Positions 1-10,047 are shown, numbered from the stretch's first letter. The stretch: 64,000 nucleotides of DNA from an uncultured Aquimarina sp. (GCF_947492965.1 NZ_CANLOZ010000006.1:124001-188000); one strand, 5' to 3'. A program made the numbers and translations. Notes: a model not told the origin generated them from the sequence alone.

Positions 1-381
1 TGCGGAGGTATTGCCTTTGGGGTGGCTTTAGATTATATGAATAGCATTGGTTTTGAAGCTATTGCACAATACGAAAAAGAACTACTAGACTACGGTACAA
101 GTAAACTTCTTGAAATCGAAGGTTTAAAAATCTATGGAACTTCTAAACATAAAACTTCGGTAATTTCCTTTAATGTTGGTGATATCCACCCGTATGATAT
201 TGGTTCTATTGTGGATAAATTGGGTGTAGCAGTACGTACCGGTCACCATTGTGCACAACCCATTATGGATTTTTATAAGATACCAGGAACCATTAGAGCT
301 TCATTTTCTTTCTACAATACAAAAGAAGAAATCGATATTCTTGTAGAGGCTGTTAAAAAAGCAAAAATGATGCTATCGTAA
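1..381 (+). CDS. sufS: Cysteine desulfurase SufS, C-terminal part (5' end outside window)
   Basis: Frame open from base 1; ...VAVRTGHHCAQPIMDFYKIPGTIRASFSFYNTKEEID is the SufS C-terminal signature (RxGHHCAQP). Confidence 0.93.
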   Translation, partial: CGGIAFGVALDYMNSIGFEAIAQYEKELLDYGTSKLLEIEGLKIYGTSKHKTSVISFNVGDIHPYDIGSIVDKLGVAVRTGHHCAQPIMDFYKIPGTIRASFSFYNTKEEIDILVEAVKKAKMMLS

Positions 382-450
382 GTATCATTTCTTAAACTAA
401 TGAATGTTAATTAGTTACTGTTAAAATTTGTTAATTTTTATTGTTTTTCA

Positions 451-486
451 ACACTTAAAATGCTGGTTTTCAGCATAAAAAAGTGT
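451..486 (+). terminator. Stem-loop downstream of sufS (candidate terminator/attenuator)
   Basis: Nested inverted repeat acactt..atgctg-gtttt-cagcat..aagtgt. Confidence 0.4.
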
Positions 487-552
487 TTATTATGCTTGCA
501 TAGTAAAATTTTTCAGGATAGTTTTATCTCACTAACCAAAAAATAAACAATC

Positions 553-1692
553 ATGAAAAATTTAGTACTCACAATTTTCTCATTACTCTTTTTATCCTCA
601 GGTCTAGTAGCACAAGAATATACTATTGGGTTTAGTTCTAAAACTTTTAGAGATGCAGATCGAAGAAATAGAAGAGTAAATGCTCGGATCTACTACCCTA
701 TTTCCAATAACACTTCGCAATCGGTAAATGAGCAATTTCCTGTTATTGTTCTTGGACATGGTTTCATTATGGGCTCTGATGCGTATCAGAATTTTTATGA
801 TACTTTAGTTCCTCAAGGGTATATTGTAGTATTTGTTAATACTGAAGGTTCTATTTTTGCAAATCATATAGCGTATTCCGAAGATTTAGCGTTTATGGTA
901 AACGCTGTTCAGCAAGAAAATGATAATTCTAGTTCCGTATTATACCAATCCGTTGCAGATAAAACTGCGTTAATCGGTCATTCTATGGGTGGTGGAGCTG
1001 CCACTGTAGCTGCATCATTAGTGGAAGTAGAAACACTGGTTACTTTTGCGCCAGCTCAGTTACGTTTCGATACCTTAACTCCTGCATCTGAAGTTACAGA
1101 AGATGCCATTGTTTTTTCTGGAAGTGGAGATGCAGTTACTCCTGCTAATGAAGATCATATCCCAATTTACAATAGTTTAGGTGCTAATTGTAAATACTTC
1201 ATTAATATTTTAGGTGGTGCACATTGTTATTATGCAAACAGTAATTTTGCGTGCGACTTTGGTGAAAACTCTTCTTCAGGAAATATCCAAATAACAAGAC
1301 AAGAACAGCAAGAAATCGTATTTGGTTATCTTAATTCTTGGTTTGCTTACAAGTTAAAAAATGACACCTCAGCACAAGAACAGTTTATAAGTGACTTATC
1401 ATCCGATGCTATTGATTATGAAAATGGATGCTTAGAAAATAATCAGACAACGATTATAGATCAAAACCCTACGGTTGTAATTTCTCCTAACCCTACTACT
1501 CGAAAAATAACAATCGGAACCAAAAATTCGAACACGTTCGAAAAAGTTGAATTTTATAATCAACAAGGAATTCTTATACATACATCTTATAATAAAGAAA
1601 CGTATACTTCTCAGATACAATCAGGTAATTATATCTTAAAAATCTTTACCAAAAAAGGTATTACAACGAAGCAATTGGTTGTTAAAAATTGA
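553..1692 (+). CDS. Secreted alpha/beta hydrolase (chlorophyllase/PAF-acetylhydrolase-like) with T9SS type A sorting domain
   Basis: Signal peptide MKNLVLTIFSLLFLSSGLVAQ; lipase motif GHSMGGG; C-terminus VVISPNPTTRKITI...GNYILKIFTKKGITTKQLVVKN resembles Por secretion tail. Confidence 0.85.
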   Translation: MKNLVLTIFSLLFLSSGLVAQEYTIGFSSKTFRDADRRNRRVNARIYYPISNNTSQSVNEQFPVIVLGHGFIMGSDAYQNFYDTLVPQGYIVVFVNTEGSIFANHIAYSEDLAFMVNAVQQENDNSSSVLYQSVADKTALIGHSMGGGAATVAASLVEVETLVTFAPAQLRFDTLTPASEVTEDAIVFSGSGDAVTPANEDHIPIYNSLGANCKYFINILGGAHCYYANSNFACDFGENSSSGNIQITRQEQQEIVFGYLNSWFAYKLKNDTSAQEQFISDLSSDAIDYENGCLENNQTTIIDQNPTVVISPNPTTRKITIGTKNSNTFEKVEFYNQQGILIHTSYNKETYTSQIQSGNYILKIFTKKGITTKQLVVKN

Positions 1693-1722
1693 ATTGTTTT
1701 CATTTTAATTTGATTAACGGTG

Positions 1723-1756
1723 ACCCAAATGGTATACATCTGTATATCGTTTGGGT
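1723..1756 (+). terminator. Rho-independent terminator candidate after hydrolase
   Basis: acccaaatggtataca-tc-tgtatatcgtttgggt, ~16-bp stem with wobble pairs, followed by ttatt. Confidence 0.55.
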
Positions 1757-1900
1757 TTATTAGTATTTCGTTATGAGAAAACCTGTGAAAGAATCTTCTA
1801 CATTTCAAAAAAACTTCTTTTATTACTATCCTCTTTCTCAAAAATCAATCTCGAAAAGTAAACCAAATAGTTAATACTATCTTATGATTAACCGAAAGTG

Positions 1901-1931
1901 TTGAATAGCAAGGATTCTTGTTGTATTTTTG
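1901..1931 (+). promoter_or_regulatory. Bacteroidota-type promoter upstream of sufE
   Basis: GTTG - N20 - TATTTTTG (TAnnTTTG) ending 17 nt before ATG at 1949. Confidence 0.5.
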
Positions 1932-1948
1932 TAAAAAATTGTAGGAAT

Positions 1949-2371
1949 ATGTCTATACAAAAACTTCAGGAAGAGATTGTTGATGAATTTAGCATGTTTG
2001 ATGATTGGATGCAACGCTACGAATACATGATTGATCTTGGTAAATCCCTTCCTTTGATCGAAGAAAAGTATAAAATCGATGAGAATATCATCAAAGGATG
2101 CCAAAGTAAGGTATGGGTTCATGCAGAAATGAAGGATGAAAAAATAGAATTTACGGCAGATAGTGATGCTATCATTACCAAAGGTATCATTGCCATTCTG
2201 ATTAGAGTTTTTTCTGGTCAGCATCCAAAGGATATTATTGATGCAGACACTGCTTTTATCGATGAGATTGGACTAAAAGAACACTTATCACCTACCAGAG
2301 CCAACGGATTGGTAAGCATGATTAAGCAATTAAAAATGTATGCTGTAGCATATCAAACTCAGTTAAATTAA
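1949..2371 (+). CDS. sufE: SufE family Fe-S cluster assembly protein
   Basis: MSIQKLQEEIVDEFSMFDDWMQRYEYMIDLGKSLP...GCQSKVWV...SPTRANGLVSMI is SufE. ORF track start 1898 likely too far upstream (promoter-like motif lies inside it). Confidence 0.93.
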   Translation: MSIQKLQEEIVDEFSMFDDWMQRYEYMIDLGKSLPLIEEKYKIDENIIKGCQSKVWVHAEMKDEKIEFTADSDAIITKGIIAILIRVFSGQHPKDIIDADTAFIDEIGLKEHLSPTRANGLVSMIKQLKMYAVAYQTQLN

Positions 2372-2423
2372 TTCGCCTTTTATTAATTAAGTTTATTTAG
2401 AAAAAGACGACTAAAAATATACT

Positions 2424-2750
2424 ATGAGCGAAACCCATATAGATACCGCAGAACTAGGAGAAAAAATCGTAAGAGTTCTTAAAACAATCTACGATCCAGA
2501 GATTCCTGTTGATATATACGAACTTGGATTAATATATGATGTGTTTGTGAATGAAGATAATGATGTAAAAATCCTTATGACATTAACTTCTCCAAATTGT
2601 CCAGTTGCAGAATCTTTACCAGAAGAGGTTAGAGAAAAAGTAAAATCATTAGATGCAGTTAATGATGTAGAGTTAGAACTCACTTTTGAGCCTACATGGT
2701 CTCAGGATTTAATGAGTGAAGAGGCAAAATTAGAATTAGGAATGCTGTAA
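2424..2750 (+). CDS. DUF59/MIP18-family Fe-S assembly protein (SUF-associated)
   Basis: IYDPEIPVDIYELGLIYDV...MTLTSPNCPVAESLPEEV...LTFEPTWSQDLMSEEAKLELGML. Confidence 0.92.
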   Translation: MSETHIDTAELGEKIVRVLKTIYDPEIPVDIYELGLIYDVFVNEDNDVKILMTLTSPNCPVAESLPEEVREKVKSLDAVNDVELELTFEPTWSQDLMSEEAKLELGML

Positions 2751-2796
2751 GTAAGCTTCAAAAACCATTCTTTCGCATAGCTGATATACAGTAAAA

Positions 2797-3237
2797 ATGA
2801 ATCTGGAGCATTATCGTAAATTAGAAAAGATGTATTTGAATGCAAATATCAATACGGACATCTTTGATACCACAACAGTTAAGATTTCTGAAGGAATATC
2901 AGAAATTGGACTAACTATATCCGATAAATATTTTCACGCACTAGGTGCAATTCATGGTTCTGTATACTTCAAATTATTAGATGATGCAGCGTTTTTTGCT
3001 GTAAATTCAATTGTTGAAGATGCTTTTGTACTAACCACATCCTTCAATATAAATTTAGTGCGCCCTGCAAACAAAGGAGATATTAAAGCTATTGGAAAAA
3101 TAAAATTCCGATCTCCAAACCTTTATGTTGCGGAATCCGTATTATATAACGAAGATGGCAAAGAAATAGGTTTTGGAACTGGCAATTTTGCCAAAAGTAA
3201 AATAGCCCTTACCGAAAAAATAGGATATAAAATCTAA
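2797..3237 (+). CDS. PaaI-family thioesterase (hotdog fold)
   Basis: Hotdog-like YFHALGAIHGSVYFKLLDDAAFFAVNS...LTTSFNINLVRPANKGDIKAIGKI. Confidence 0.85.
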   Translation: MNLEHYRKLEKMYLNANINTDIFDTTTVKISEGISEIGLTISDKYFHALGAIHGSVYFKLLDDAAFFAVNSIVEDAFVLTTSFNINLVRPANKGDIKAIGKIKFRSPNLYVAESVLYNEDGKEIGFGTGNFAKSKIALTEKIGYKI

Positions 3238-3241
3238 TACC

Positions 3242-3751
3242 ATGGCAGAAGAAATCATTAATAGAGTTGCAAATAACAAAAATCTTATTACCATCGATCT
3301 TGAGGATTACTATCCAGCAGGAGATCGTGTAGTATTTGATATAAAGGATTGGCTTTATGAAGGTTTTATTCTTCGCGAAAAGGAATTTAGACAGCAAGTT
3401 TCCGAACATGATTGGAGTCAATACCAGAACGCATATGTGGCGCTACATTGTTCTAGTGATGCTATTATTCCTGGATGGGCATATTTATTACTCACAACTA
3501 AGTTAACTCCGTTTGCCAAACATGTTGCAGTAGGATCATTAAAGGATCTGGAGACTATACTCTTTTCTGATATTGTTCGTACACTTGATGTCTCAGCATA
3601 TCAGGATAAGCTATTAATCATAAAAGGTTGTGCAAATAAGCCTATTCCTGAAAACGCTTACATACAACTTATCCAAAAACTACAACCAATTGCTAAAAGT
3701 ATTATGTACGGTGAAGCATGCTCTTCTGTACCTCTTTTTAAAAGAAAATAA
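3242..3751 (+). CDS. DUF2480 family protein
   Basis: MAEEIINRVANNKNLITIDLEDYYPAGDRVVFDIKDWLYEGFILREKEFR..., typically next to suf genes in Flavobacteriia. Confidence 0.8.
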   Translation: MAEEIINRVANNKNLITIDLEDYYPAGDRVVFDIKDWLYEGFILREKEFRQQVSEHDWSQYQNAYVALHCSSDAIIPGWAYLLLTTKLTPFAKHVAVGSLKDLETILFSDIVRTLDVSAYQDKLLIIKGCANKPIPENAYIQLIQKLQPIAKSIMYGEACSSVPLFKRK

Positions 3752-3945
3752 CAACTTCATCGTTAAAAAGTGCTTTTTATCGAAAATTTACCCTTGAATA
3801 CTATTATTTTATATCGAAGCGTATTACTTCAATTATATTTGCCAACGCAAAATTTTGCATAAACCTTGAACTTGTTTTACCAAAGTTTATTACTAAATTT
3901 AGAATATCCTTTGTGATAAACAAACTACTTAAAACTATATAGATT

Positions 3946-4893
3946 ATGAAAAAAATCGTATTCACATTTATTTTTCTAGTAGCAGGAATCCAAATAGGGC
4001 TTGCACAAACAGAAGAAGAATTGAAAACAAAATTAGCTGCAAAAAAAGATTCTATTGCTGCAATACAAGGAAGAGCTAACGCAATCCAAGCACAAATAGA
4101 TGCTTTACCAGGATGGAAAATCGGTGCTTTTGGTACCATTGGAGGAAGTCTTTCTGGTTTTAATAACTGGTTTGCACAAGGAATTCCTAATAATGATGCA
4201 GGTACTATTGGAGTAACTGTAAATGCATACGCTAACTTATTAGAAGAAAAGTATTTTTGGAGAAATAGCGCTAACGTAAATTTAGCATGGGTAAAATTAG
4301 ATGATAGAGATGATCCAACAGATGATGATAGCTTTAGAGAGTCTACAGATGTGTTTACTGTTTCTTCTTTATTTGGTTACAAACTGACAAATACATTAGC
4401 GGTTTCAACTTTAGGAGAATATAGAACTACGCTTCTTAACAACTTTAACGATCCTGGATATTTAGATTTAGGTGTGGGTATTACTTGGACTCCTATTAAC
4501 AATCTAGTTGTAGTTGTGCATCCATTAAACTATAACTTTGTATTTAGCAAAGGTGATGCTCAGTACGAGTCTTCTTTAGGTGCTAAAATTGTTGCGGATT
4601 ACACACGTAAGTTTGGTGCTATTAACTTTAAAACCAACTTATCTGCTTTTGTAAGTTATGAAGATGCTGATTATTCTAACTGGACATGGACAAATTCTTT
4701 CTCATACACTTTATGGAAAGCTATAGGAGTTGGATTTGATTTTGGTCTTAGAAGTAACAAGCAAGAAGCATTCAACTATGCATTGGCGCAAGACGCTTTA
4801 CTTGTTCCTCCTCCAACAGAAGTACGTACTTTAGAGAACACGGATAATGAATTACAATCTTTCTGGAACTTAGGATTAAGTTACTCATTCTAA
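3946..4893 (+). CDS. DUF3078 domain-containing outer-membrane protein
   Basis: Signal peptide; GWKIGAFGTIGGSLSGFNNWFAQGIPNN...; C-terminal LGLSYSF beta-barrel end. Confidence 0.8.
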   Translation: MKKIVFTFIFLVAGIQIGLAQTEEELKTKLAAKKDSIAAIQGRANAIQAQIDALPGWKIGAFGTIGGSLSGFNNWFAQGIPNNDAGTIGVTVNAYANLLEEKYFWRNSANVNLAWVKLDDRDDPTDDDSFRESTDVFTVSSLFGYKLTNTLAVSTLGEYRTTLLNNFNDPGYLDLGVGITWTPINNLVVVVHPLNYNFVFSKGDAQYESSLGAKIVADYTRKFGAINFKTNLSAFVSYEDADYSNWTWTNSFSYTLWKAIGVGFDFGLRSNKQEAFNYALAQDALLVPPPTEVRTLENTDNELQSFWNLGLSYSF

Positions 4894-4911
4894 GTAAAAA
4901 AGTAACATAAT

Positions 4912-4948
4912 AAAAAAAGGTCAACTTAAAGAAGTTGACCTTTTTTTA
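4912..4948. terminator. Bidirectional terminator between convergent genes
   Basis: aaaaaaaggtcaactt-aaag-aagttgaccttttttt. Confidence 0.85.
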
Positions 4949-4954
4949 TTTCTG

Positions 4955-5386
4955 TCATTTCACGAGTTTCATATAAAACTCATATAAGTCTTCATCATAT
5001 ATTGAAAAACCATTTCGCTCATATAGAAACTTTGCTGGATTTTCTTTTAGTACTTTAAGTCTTATTTCTTTATTGGTTGCTACAGCTTGTTCTATGACAT
5101 CGCTAAGCACGTAATTTCCAATTCCTTTTCCCTGAAATTTAGGGGTTATCTGAAGTTGAAGAATTTCGATAACACTATCTGTTTCGATATATTTTAGTAC
5201 ACCTATTTTTTCTTTATGCTGTAGAATAATAAATGCATGATCAAAATGAATTCTTACTCTGGCTAAATGCTGTTCTTCTGATAAAAACAGCCCGGCTTTT
5301 TCTAAATGTTCTATCATCGTTTGCTTTCTTAGTTCTAGCAAAAAAGTAATATCATCATTCGTAGCCTTATGCAGTTCGATGTTCAT
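4955..5386 (-). CDS. GNAT family N-acetyltransferase
   Basis: MNIELHKATNDDITFLLELRKQTM...LQITPKFQGKGIGNYVLSDVIEQA...LYERNGFSIYDED. Confidence 0.88.
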   Translation of the reverse strand: MNIELHKATNDDITFLLELRKQTMIEHLEKAGLFLSEEQHLARVRIHFDHAFIILQHKEKIGVLKYIETDSVIEILQLQITPKFQGKGIGNYVLSDVIEQAVATNKEIRLKVLKENPAKFLYERNGFSIYDEDLYEFYMKLVK

Positions 5387-5490
5387 TTTATTTCTAGTTT
5401 ATCTTTCAAATACATGCATACTAATCTAAAAAAATAATAGTTTACATAATACAATCACTGCTACATTAGGTATTAGGTTACGTCTATATA

Positions 5491-5522
5491 TTTGAATAAG
5501 CTATACGCATAAATTATATTTG
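5491..5522 (+). promoter_or_regulatory. Bacteroidota-type promoter
   Basis: TTTG (5491-5494) - N20 - TATATTTG (5515-5522), just before ATG 5544. Confidence 0.6.
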
Positions 5523-5543
5523 TGCCCATATCCGTTGTTACCC

Positions 5544-6569
5544 ATGCGCAAGATTGTTGTATTTATTTTTCTATGCTTTTTACTGATTAAAGCTTTTGGT
5601 CAAGAAAAAAAAGAGGTAAAACAACTAGATTCTATACAAGTTCGATTGGAAAGGTCATTGGATAGTTTACTCCAAAATACTCCCAAAGAACTAAATGTTA
5701 TTGTCCTTAAAAAACTCTTGAACAAACTAAACCCTAAGCCTGTTAAAAAGCCTCATATAGGATGGAAATCCTTCGGAAAGTTTTCTTTCTTTTTTAATCA
5801 ATCTGCATTTAATTATGATTGGCAAGGTGGAGGAACTTCTAACGTAGCTGGAAACCTAGCGCTTAATTATGAGATTAACTACAAAAAGAACAGTTTAACT
5901 TGGGACAATAAAATTTTAGCAGATTATGGTCTTACTTTTCTAAAAGGCGAAAATTTTGCTCGCAAAACGAATGATCGTTTAGAATTGAACTCTCGTTTAG
6001 GACAAAGAATAGGCGAAACGTATTGGAACTACTCATTGTTTGTAAATTTTAGATCTCAATTTGCCAAGGGATATAGCTTTTCCAAAGACCCAGATACCGA
6101 CGAAACGATTCGTACCGAGGAAACTCATTTTTTCTCTCCTGCTTTTTTACAAATAGGTCCAGGATTTCTTTGGAAAAAAAGCGATAACCTAAATATTAAT
6201 ATAGCACCTGTAACCTCTCGTATGATTTTCGTAGACGATCAGTTTACCACTACTCCGGATTATGTAGATGGTGATTATTTTGGTGTAGACGCTGGCAAAA
6301 GCTCACGATTTGAGTTTGGAGGATCTTTAGCGGCTTATGCTAAGTTTCCCATTATCAAAAACATTACAATGGAGCAAATCCTGAATCTGTACTCTAATTA
6401 TATCGAGGATCCTTATAATATCGATATTGATTATACCCTAAATATCAATTTAATTGTAAACAAATATATATCTGGCAGTTTTGCATTCCAAGCCATCTAT
6501 GATGATAATGCTACTAGCGGATTCCAAATCAGAGAAGTTCTTGGACTAGGATTAAATTATGAGTTTTAA
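5544..6569 (+). CDS. DUF3078 domain-containing protein (second copy)
   Basis: MRKIVVFIFLCFLLIKAFGQ signal peptide; GWKSFGKFSFFFNQSAFNYDWQGGGTSNVAGN. ORF track start 5520 overlaps the promoter-like motif; 5544 is preferred. Confidence 0.75.
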   Translation: MRKIVVFIFLCFLLIKAFGQEKKEVKQLDSIQVRLERSLDSLLQNTPKELNVIVLKKLLNKLNPKPVKKPHIGWKSFGKFSFFFNQSAFNYDWQGGGTSNVAGNLALNYEINYKKNSLTWDNKILADYGLTFLKGENFARKTNDRLELNSRLGQRIGETYWNYSLFVNFRSQFAKGYSFSKDPDTDETIRTEETHFFSPAFLQIGPGFLWKKSDNLNINIAPVTSRMIFVDDQFTTTPDYVDGDYFGVDAGKSSRFEFGGSLAAYAKFPIIKNITMEQILNLYSNYIEDPYNIDIDYTLNINLIVNKYISGSFAFQAIYDDNATSGFQIREVLGLGLNYEF

Positions 6570-6576
6570 ATCAAAC

Positions 6577-7785
6577 CTACTCCTCTACAAACTCTGGATA
6601 TAAGAAGTTGTTATAAGGAAAACGGGTTACATGAATATCTCTTACCTCTTTATAAACTCTTTTTCTAAAAGAGTCCATATTTTCTTTATTAATGGCAGAT
6701 ATAAATAAGGCATTATCACCTATCCTACTCATCCAGGTTTGTTTCCACTCATCTAGTGTATAGTGAACTTCCGTTTTTTCTGTAGTAAGATCATCTTCAT
6801 CTATAGTCTTATGCTCGTAAGCATCTATTTTATTAAACACCATAATCGTAGGCTTATCCATACTTTCGATCTCACCTAAGATCTTATTTACAGAAGCGAT
6901 ATGATCTTCAAACTGACCATGAGATATATCTACTATGTGCAGCAATAAATCTGCTTCTCTTACCTCATCTAAGGTACTTTTAAAACTTTCTACCAATTGC
7001 GTTGGAAGTTTTCTGATAAACCCTACGGTATCACTTAATAAAAAAGGAAGGTTGCCAATAACCACCTTTCTTACTGTGGTGTCTAAGGTTGCAAATAGCT
7101 TATTTTCGGCAAATACATTACTTTTTGCAATTACATTCATTAAGGTAGATTTACCCACGTTCGTATATCCTACCAAGGCTACTCTCACCAATTTTCCACG
7201 ATTACCTCGTTGTGTAGCCATTTGTTTATCGATGGTAAGTAGTTTTTTCTTTAATAAAGAAATACGATCTCTTACAATACGTCTATCGGTTTCGATCTCT
7301 GTTTCTCCTGGTCCGCGCATTCCAATACCTCCTCGCTGACGTTCTAAGTGAGTCCATAAACCTGTTAATCGCGGTAACAAATATTGATACTGCGCTAATT
7401 CTACCTGTGTACGGGCATAACTTGTCTGAGCGCGTTGTGCAAAAATATCCAGAATCAAGTTCGTTCGGTCAATGATCTTAGCTTTTAATATACGTTCTAT
7501 ATTACGCTGCTGAGCAGGCGTTAATTCATCATCAAAAACAACAGTTCCGATATCATGTTGTTCTACATACGCCAACACCTCTTCCATTTTACCCGATCCA
7601 ATAAATGTTTTAGAATTGGGCACCTCCATTTTTTGAGTAAATCGCTTCACCACTTCTCCACCAGCAGTATAGGTTAAGAATTCTAACTCATCCAAAAACT
7701 CTGTTAGCTTTTCCTCATCCTGATTCTTTGTAACAATCCCTATTAAAATTGCCTTCTCGTATTTTATTTTTTCCTTTTCTAACAT
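6577..7785 (-). CDS. hflX: GTPase HflX
   Basis: TGLWTHLERQRGGIGMRGPGETEIETDRR; G1 GYTNVGKSTLMN; DTVGFIRKLP. Confidence 0.96.
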   Translation of the reverse strand: MLEKEKIKYEKAILIGIVTKNQDEEKLTEFLDELEFLTYTAGGEVVKRFTQKMEVPNSKTFIGSGKMEEVLAYVEQHDIGTVVFDDELTPAQQRNIERILKAKIIDRTNLILDIFAQRAQTSYARTQVELAQYQYLLPRLTGLWTHLERQRGGIGMRGPGETEIETDRRIVRDRISLLKKKLLTIDKQMATQRGNRGKLVRVALVGYTNVGKSTLMNVIAKSNVFAENKLFATLDTTVRKVVIGNLPFLLSDTVGFIRKLPTQLVESFKSTLDEVREADLLLHIVDISHGQFEDHIASVNKILGEIESMDKPTIMVFNKIDAYEHKTIDEDDLTTEKTEVHYTLDEWKQTWMSRIGDNALFISAINKENMDSFRKRVYKEVRDIHVTRFPYNNFLYPEFVEE

Positions 7786-7905
7786 TAGCGCTTGGTTTTC
7801 TAGCGATCTACTTCTTATGTGCTATTTCAACAATTAATCTACAAAGGTACAATATTGTATGCATTTGAATTTGTACTTTAGGCCTCTACAATAAATTTTT
7901 ATTTC

Positions 7906-8880
7906 ATGTCTTCTAAGCCTTATTTCAAAAAGAAAGATACAAACCTACATACCATTGCTTTTTATAATCTAGAAAACTTATTTGATACCAAAGATGATCC
8001 TAACACTTTGGATGATGATTTCTTACCTGATTCTGAAAAACGATGGAATAAAAAAAGGTATGAGAAGAAACTGTTTAAACTTGGGACTGCTATTTCTAAT
8101 ATTGGATTTGCTAAGTCTGGTAAGGCTCCTGTGATTTTGGGAGTAGCTGAAGTAGAAAATAAAGCTGTTTTAGAAGATCTTGTAAAAACAAAGCACCTGA
8201 TTCATAAAAACTACGGTGTAATCCATCACGAATCTCCTGATGAACGTGGAATAGATGTTGGTTTATTATATCAAAAAGAAAAGTTTACGGTTACCCATTC
8301 AGAAAGTGTTCCTTTACTAGTAATGAATGATCATGGAGAAAGAGATTTTACTCGCGATATTCTGTGGGTAACAGGAGAACTACAGAACGAGGAAATTCAT
8401 ATTTTGGTAAATCACTGGCCATCTAGAAGAGATGGAGCTGAATTAACAGCTTATAAACGTATTGCCGCTGCAGAAAAAAACCGTGAAATCATTCATCGGA
8501 TTACCGAAAAAGATCCAAATGCAAAGATTATTATCATGGGTGATTTTAATGATGATCCTAGTAGTGAAAGTGTGAAACAACATCTTATTGGTCATGATTT
8601 CTATAATCCAATGGAAAGATTACACACTAGATTTCGTGGAACATTAAACTATAAAAACCAATGGAATCTATTCGATCAAATCATTTTTAGCAACAACTTC
8701 CATAAGTTCGAAAAAGGAACACATAGTTTCGCCGAAGCTAATATCTTTGATGATAGCTTCCTTAAAATCTATAAAGGACGATATAAAGGCAAGCCTTTTA
8801 GAACATATGCTGGCGGAAAATATAAAGGAGGTTATAGCGATCATTTTCCTGTTTACATATATCTAAAACACCATATGTAA
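7906..8880 (+). CDS. Endonuclease/exonuclease/phosphatase family protein, no obvious signal peptide
   Basis: IAFYNLENLFDTKDDP...VNHWPSRRDG...IIMGDFNDDPSS...GGYSDHFPVYIYLK: EEP catalytic motifs. Confidence 0.9.
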   Translation: MSSKPYFKKKDTNLHTIAFYNLENLFDTKDDPNTLDDDFLPDSEKRWNKKRYEKKLFKLGTAISNIGFAKSGKAPVILGVAEVENKAVLEDLVKTKHLIHKNYGVIHHESPDERGIDVGLLYQKEKFTVTHSESVPLLVMNDHGERDFTRDILWVTGELQNEEIHILVNHWPSRRDGAELTAYKRIAAAEKNREIIHRITEKDPNAKIIIMGDFNDDPSSESVKQHLIGHDFYNPMERLHTRFRGTLNYKNQWNLFDQIIFSNNFHKFEKGTHSFAEANIFDDSFLKIYKGRYKGKPFRTYAGGKYKGGYSDHFPVYIYLKHHM

Positions 8881-9008
8881 TTCCCATACAAAAGTACCCA
8901 ACAAACACCTTTTTTCTGTAAAGTTATTTCACTTTAAAACGTCGGGACATAAACCCCTTTTTGTTCTGGTAACAAACCCTTTGTTTATTTTTAAATAATT
9001 GATATTCA

Positions 9009-9046
9009 ATATTTTGTTTTGCGGAAATTTCCGCAAAACAAAATAT
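9009..9046. repeat. Perfect 38-bp palindrome
   Basis: atattttgttttgcggaaa|tttccgcaaaacaaaatat, no mismatch, centred between 9027 and 9028. Confidence 0.9.
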
Positions 9047-9050
9047 CTCC

Positions 9051-9081
9051 TTTGCTGATTATACCTACCTCTATACTTTTG
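9051..9081 (+). promoter_or_regulatory. Bacteroidota-type promoter for the lipoprotein gene (long ~200 nt 5' UTR)
   Basis: TTTG (9051-9054) - N19 - TACTTTTG (9074-9081). Confidence 0.6.
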
Positions 9082-9295
9082 AATCCGAATTCAAAAAGAA
9101 AATTATGAGTTCGCATTTTACTTAAAATGAAAAGAATAGTATTAAGATCATCCATCTCATAGGATAAGAAGCTCAAATGGCGCCAAAAGAAGTTTCAATA
9201 ACAATAATCTTCTTTTCAATTAAACAGTAAAAAATAAGGATACTAAGTATCAAAAAACTAAACAAGTCAATTAATTATTCTTAAAAACTAAAAAA

Positions 9296-10024
9296 ATGAA
9301 AAAGTTATTTTATGCATTACCAATCTTTGGATTATTATTCTTTGCTTCCTGTGATAAGGACGAATCCAATGAAATCATAGATGAATCAGCAATAACATCT
9401 GATTTTTCTTTAAAAGACATCTATGACTTTCAAAAAGATGTCACGATTAGCTCAGAAGAAGGTAGTACTGGAGTGGTAAGAATTTATGCAAATAACCAAT
9501 CAGCATTAACCAATTATTCTACTGAAAACCTTAGTTTAATGGAAATTCATTCTAATGAAACTTTAAAAGAGAGCCTAGTACGTCATAACATCATGGATCT
9601 TACAGAAACTACTATTGATTCTGAAGAGGGAGATGCTAAAGATGCCTCTTTTGAAGAAACTGGTAATGATATCGCCTTTGAATTAGTACAGCTTACAAAA
9701 GCGAATCCAAATTCAAAATATGCGATCAACTTTAATCACCCTCAAACAAATGCTTCTAAAGCTAGCTGGCAATACTATACACACTATAGCTCCGTAAATC
9801 AAGCTCAAATCGCGGAAATTGCAAGACATAACTTCTGGAGAAGGGTATATTATGGATTAAAGTACAAAGCATATAGCAACAGTAGTTGGGCTACTATTCA
9901 AAATGAGTGGAAACTAATTTCTAACAATCAAAGTTTCTCTCACACTAAGAATCCTTGTTACCAGTTTAGATTCCGTGTAAAAACTAAAAATAATAGTGCT
10001 TACACTGTAACTTTTGATTATTAA
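9296..10024 (+). CDS. Hypothetical lipoprotein
   Basis: Lipobox MKKLFYALPIFGLLFFASC; no recognised domain. Confidence 0.75.
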   Translation: MKKLFYALPIFGLLFFASCDKDESNEIIDESAITSDFSLKDIYDFQKDVTISSEEGSTGVVRIYANNQSALTNYSTENLSLMEIHSNETLKESLVRHNIMDLTETTIDSEEGDAKDASFEETGNDIAFELVQLTKANPNSKYAINFNHPQTNASKASWQYYTHYSSVNQAQIAEIARHNFWRRVYYGLKYKAYSNSSWATIQNEWKLISNNQSFSHTKNPCYQFRFRVKTKNNSAYTVTFDY

Positions 10025-10047
10025 CGGAACATGTATTAAACCATTAA

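Noticed and set aside
6935-7339. ORF on + strand opposite hflX
   Set aside because: Antisense to a highly conserved GTPase; no domain.
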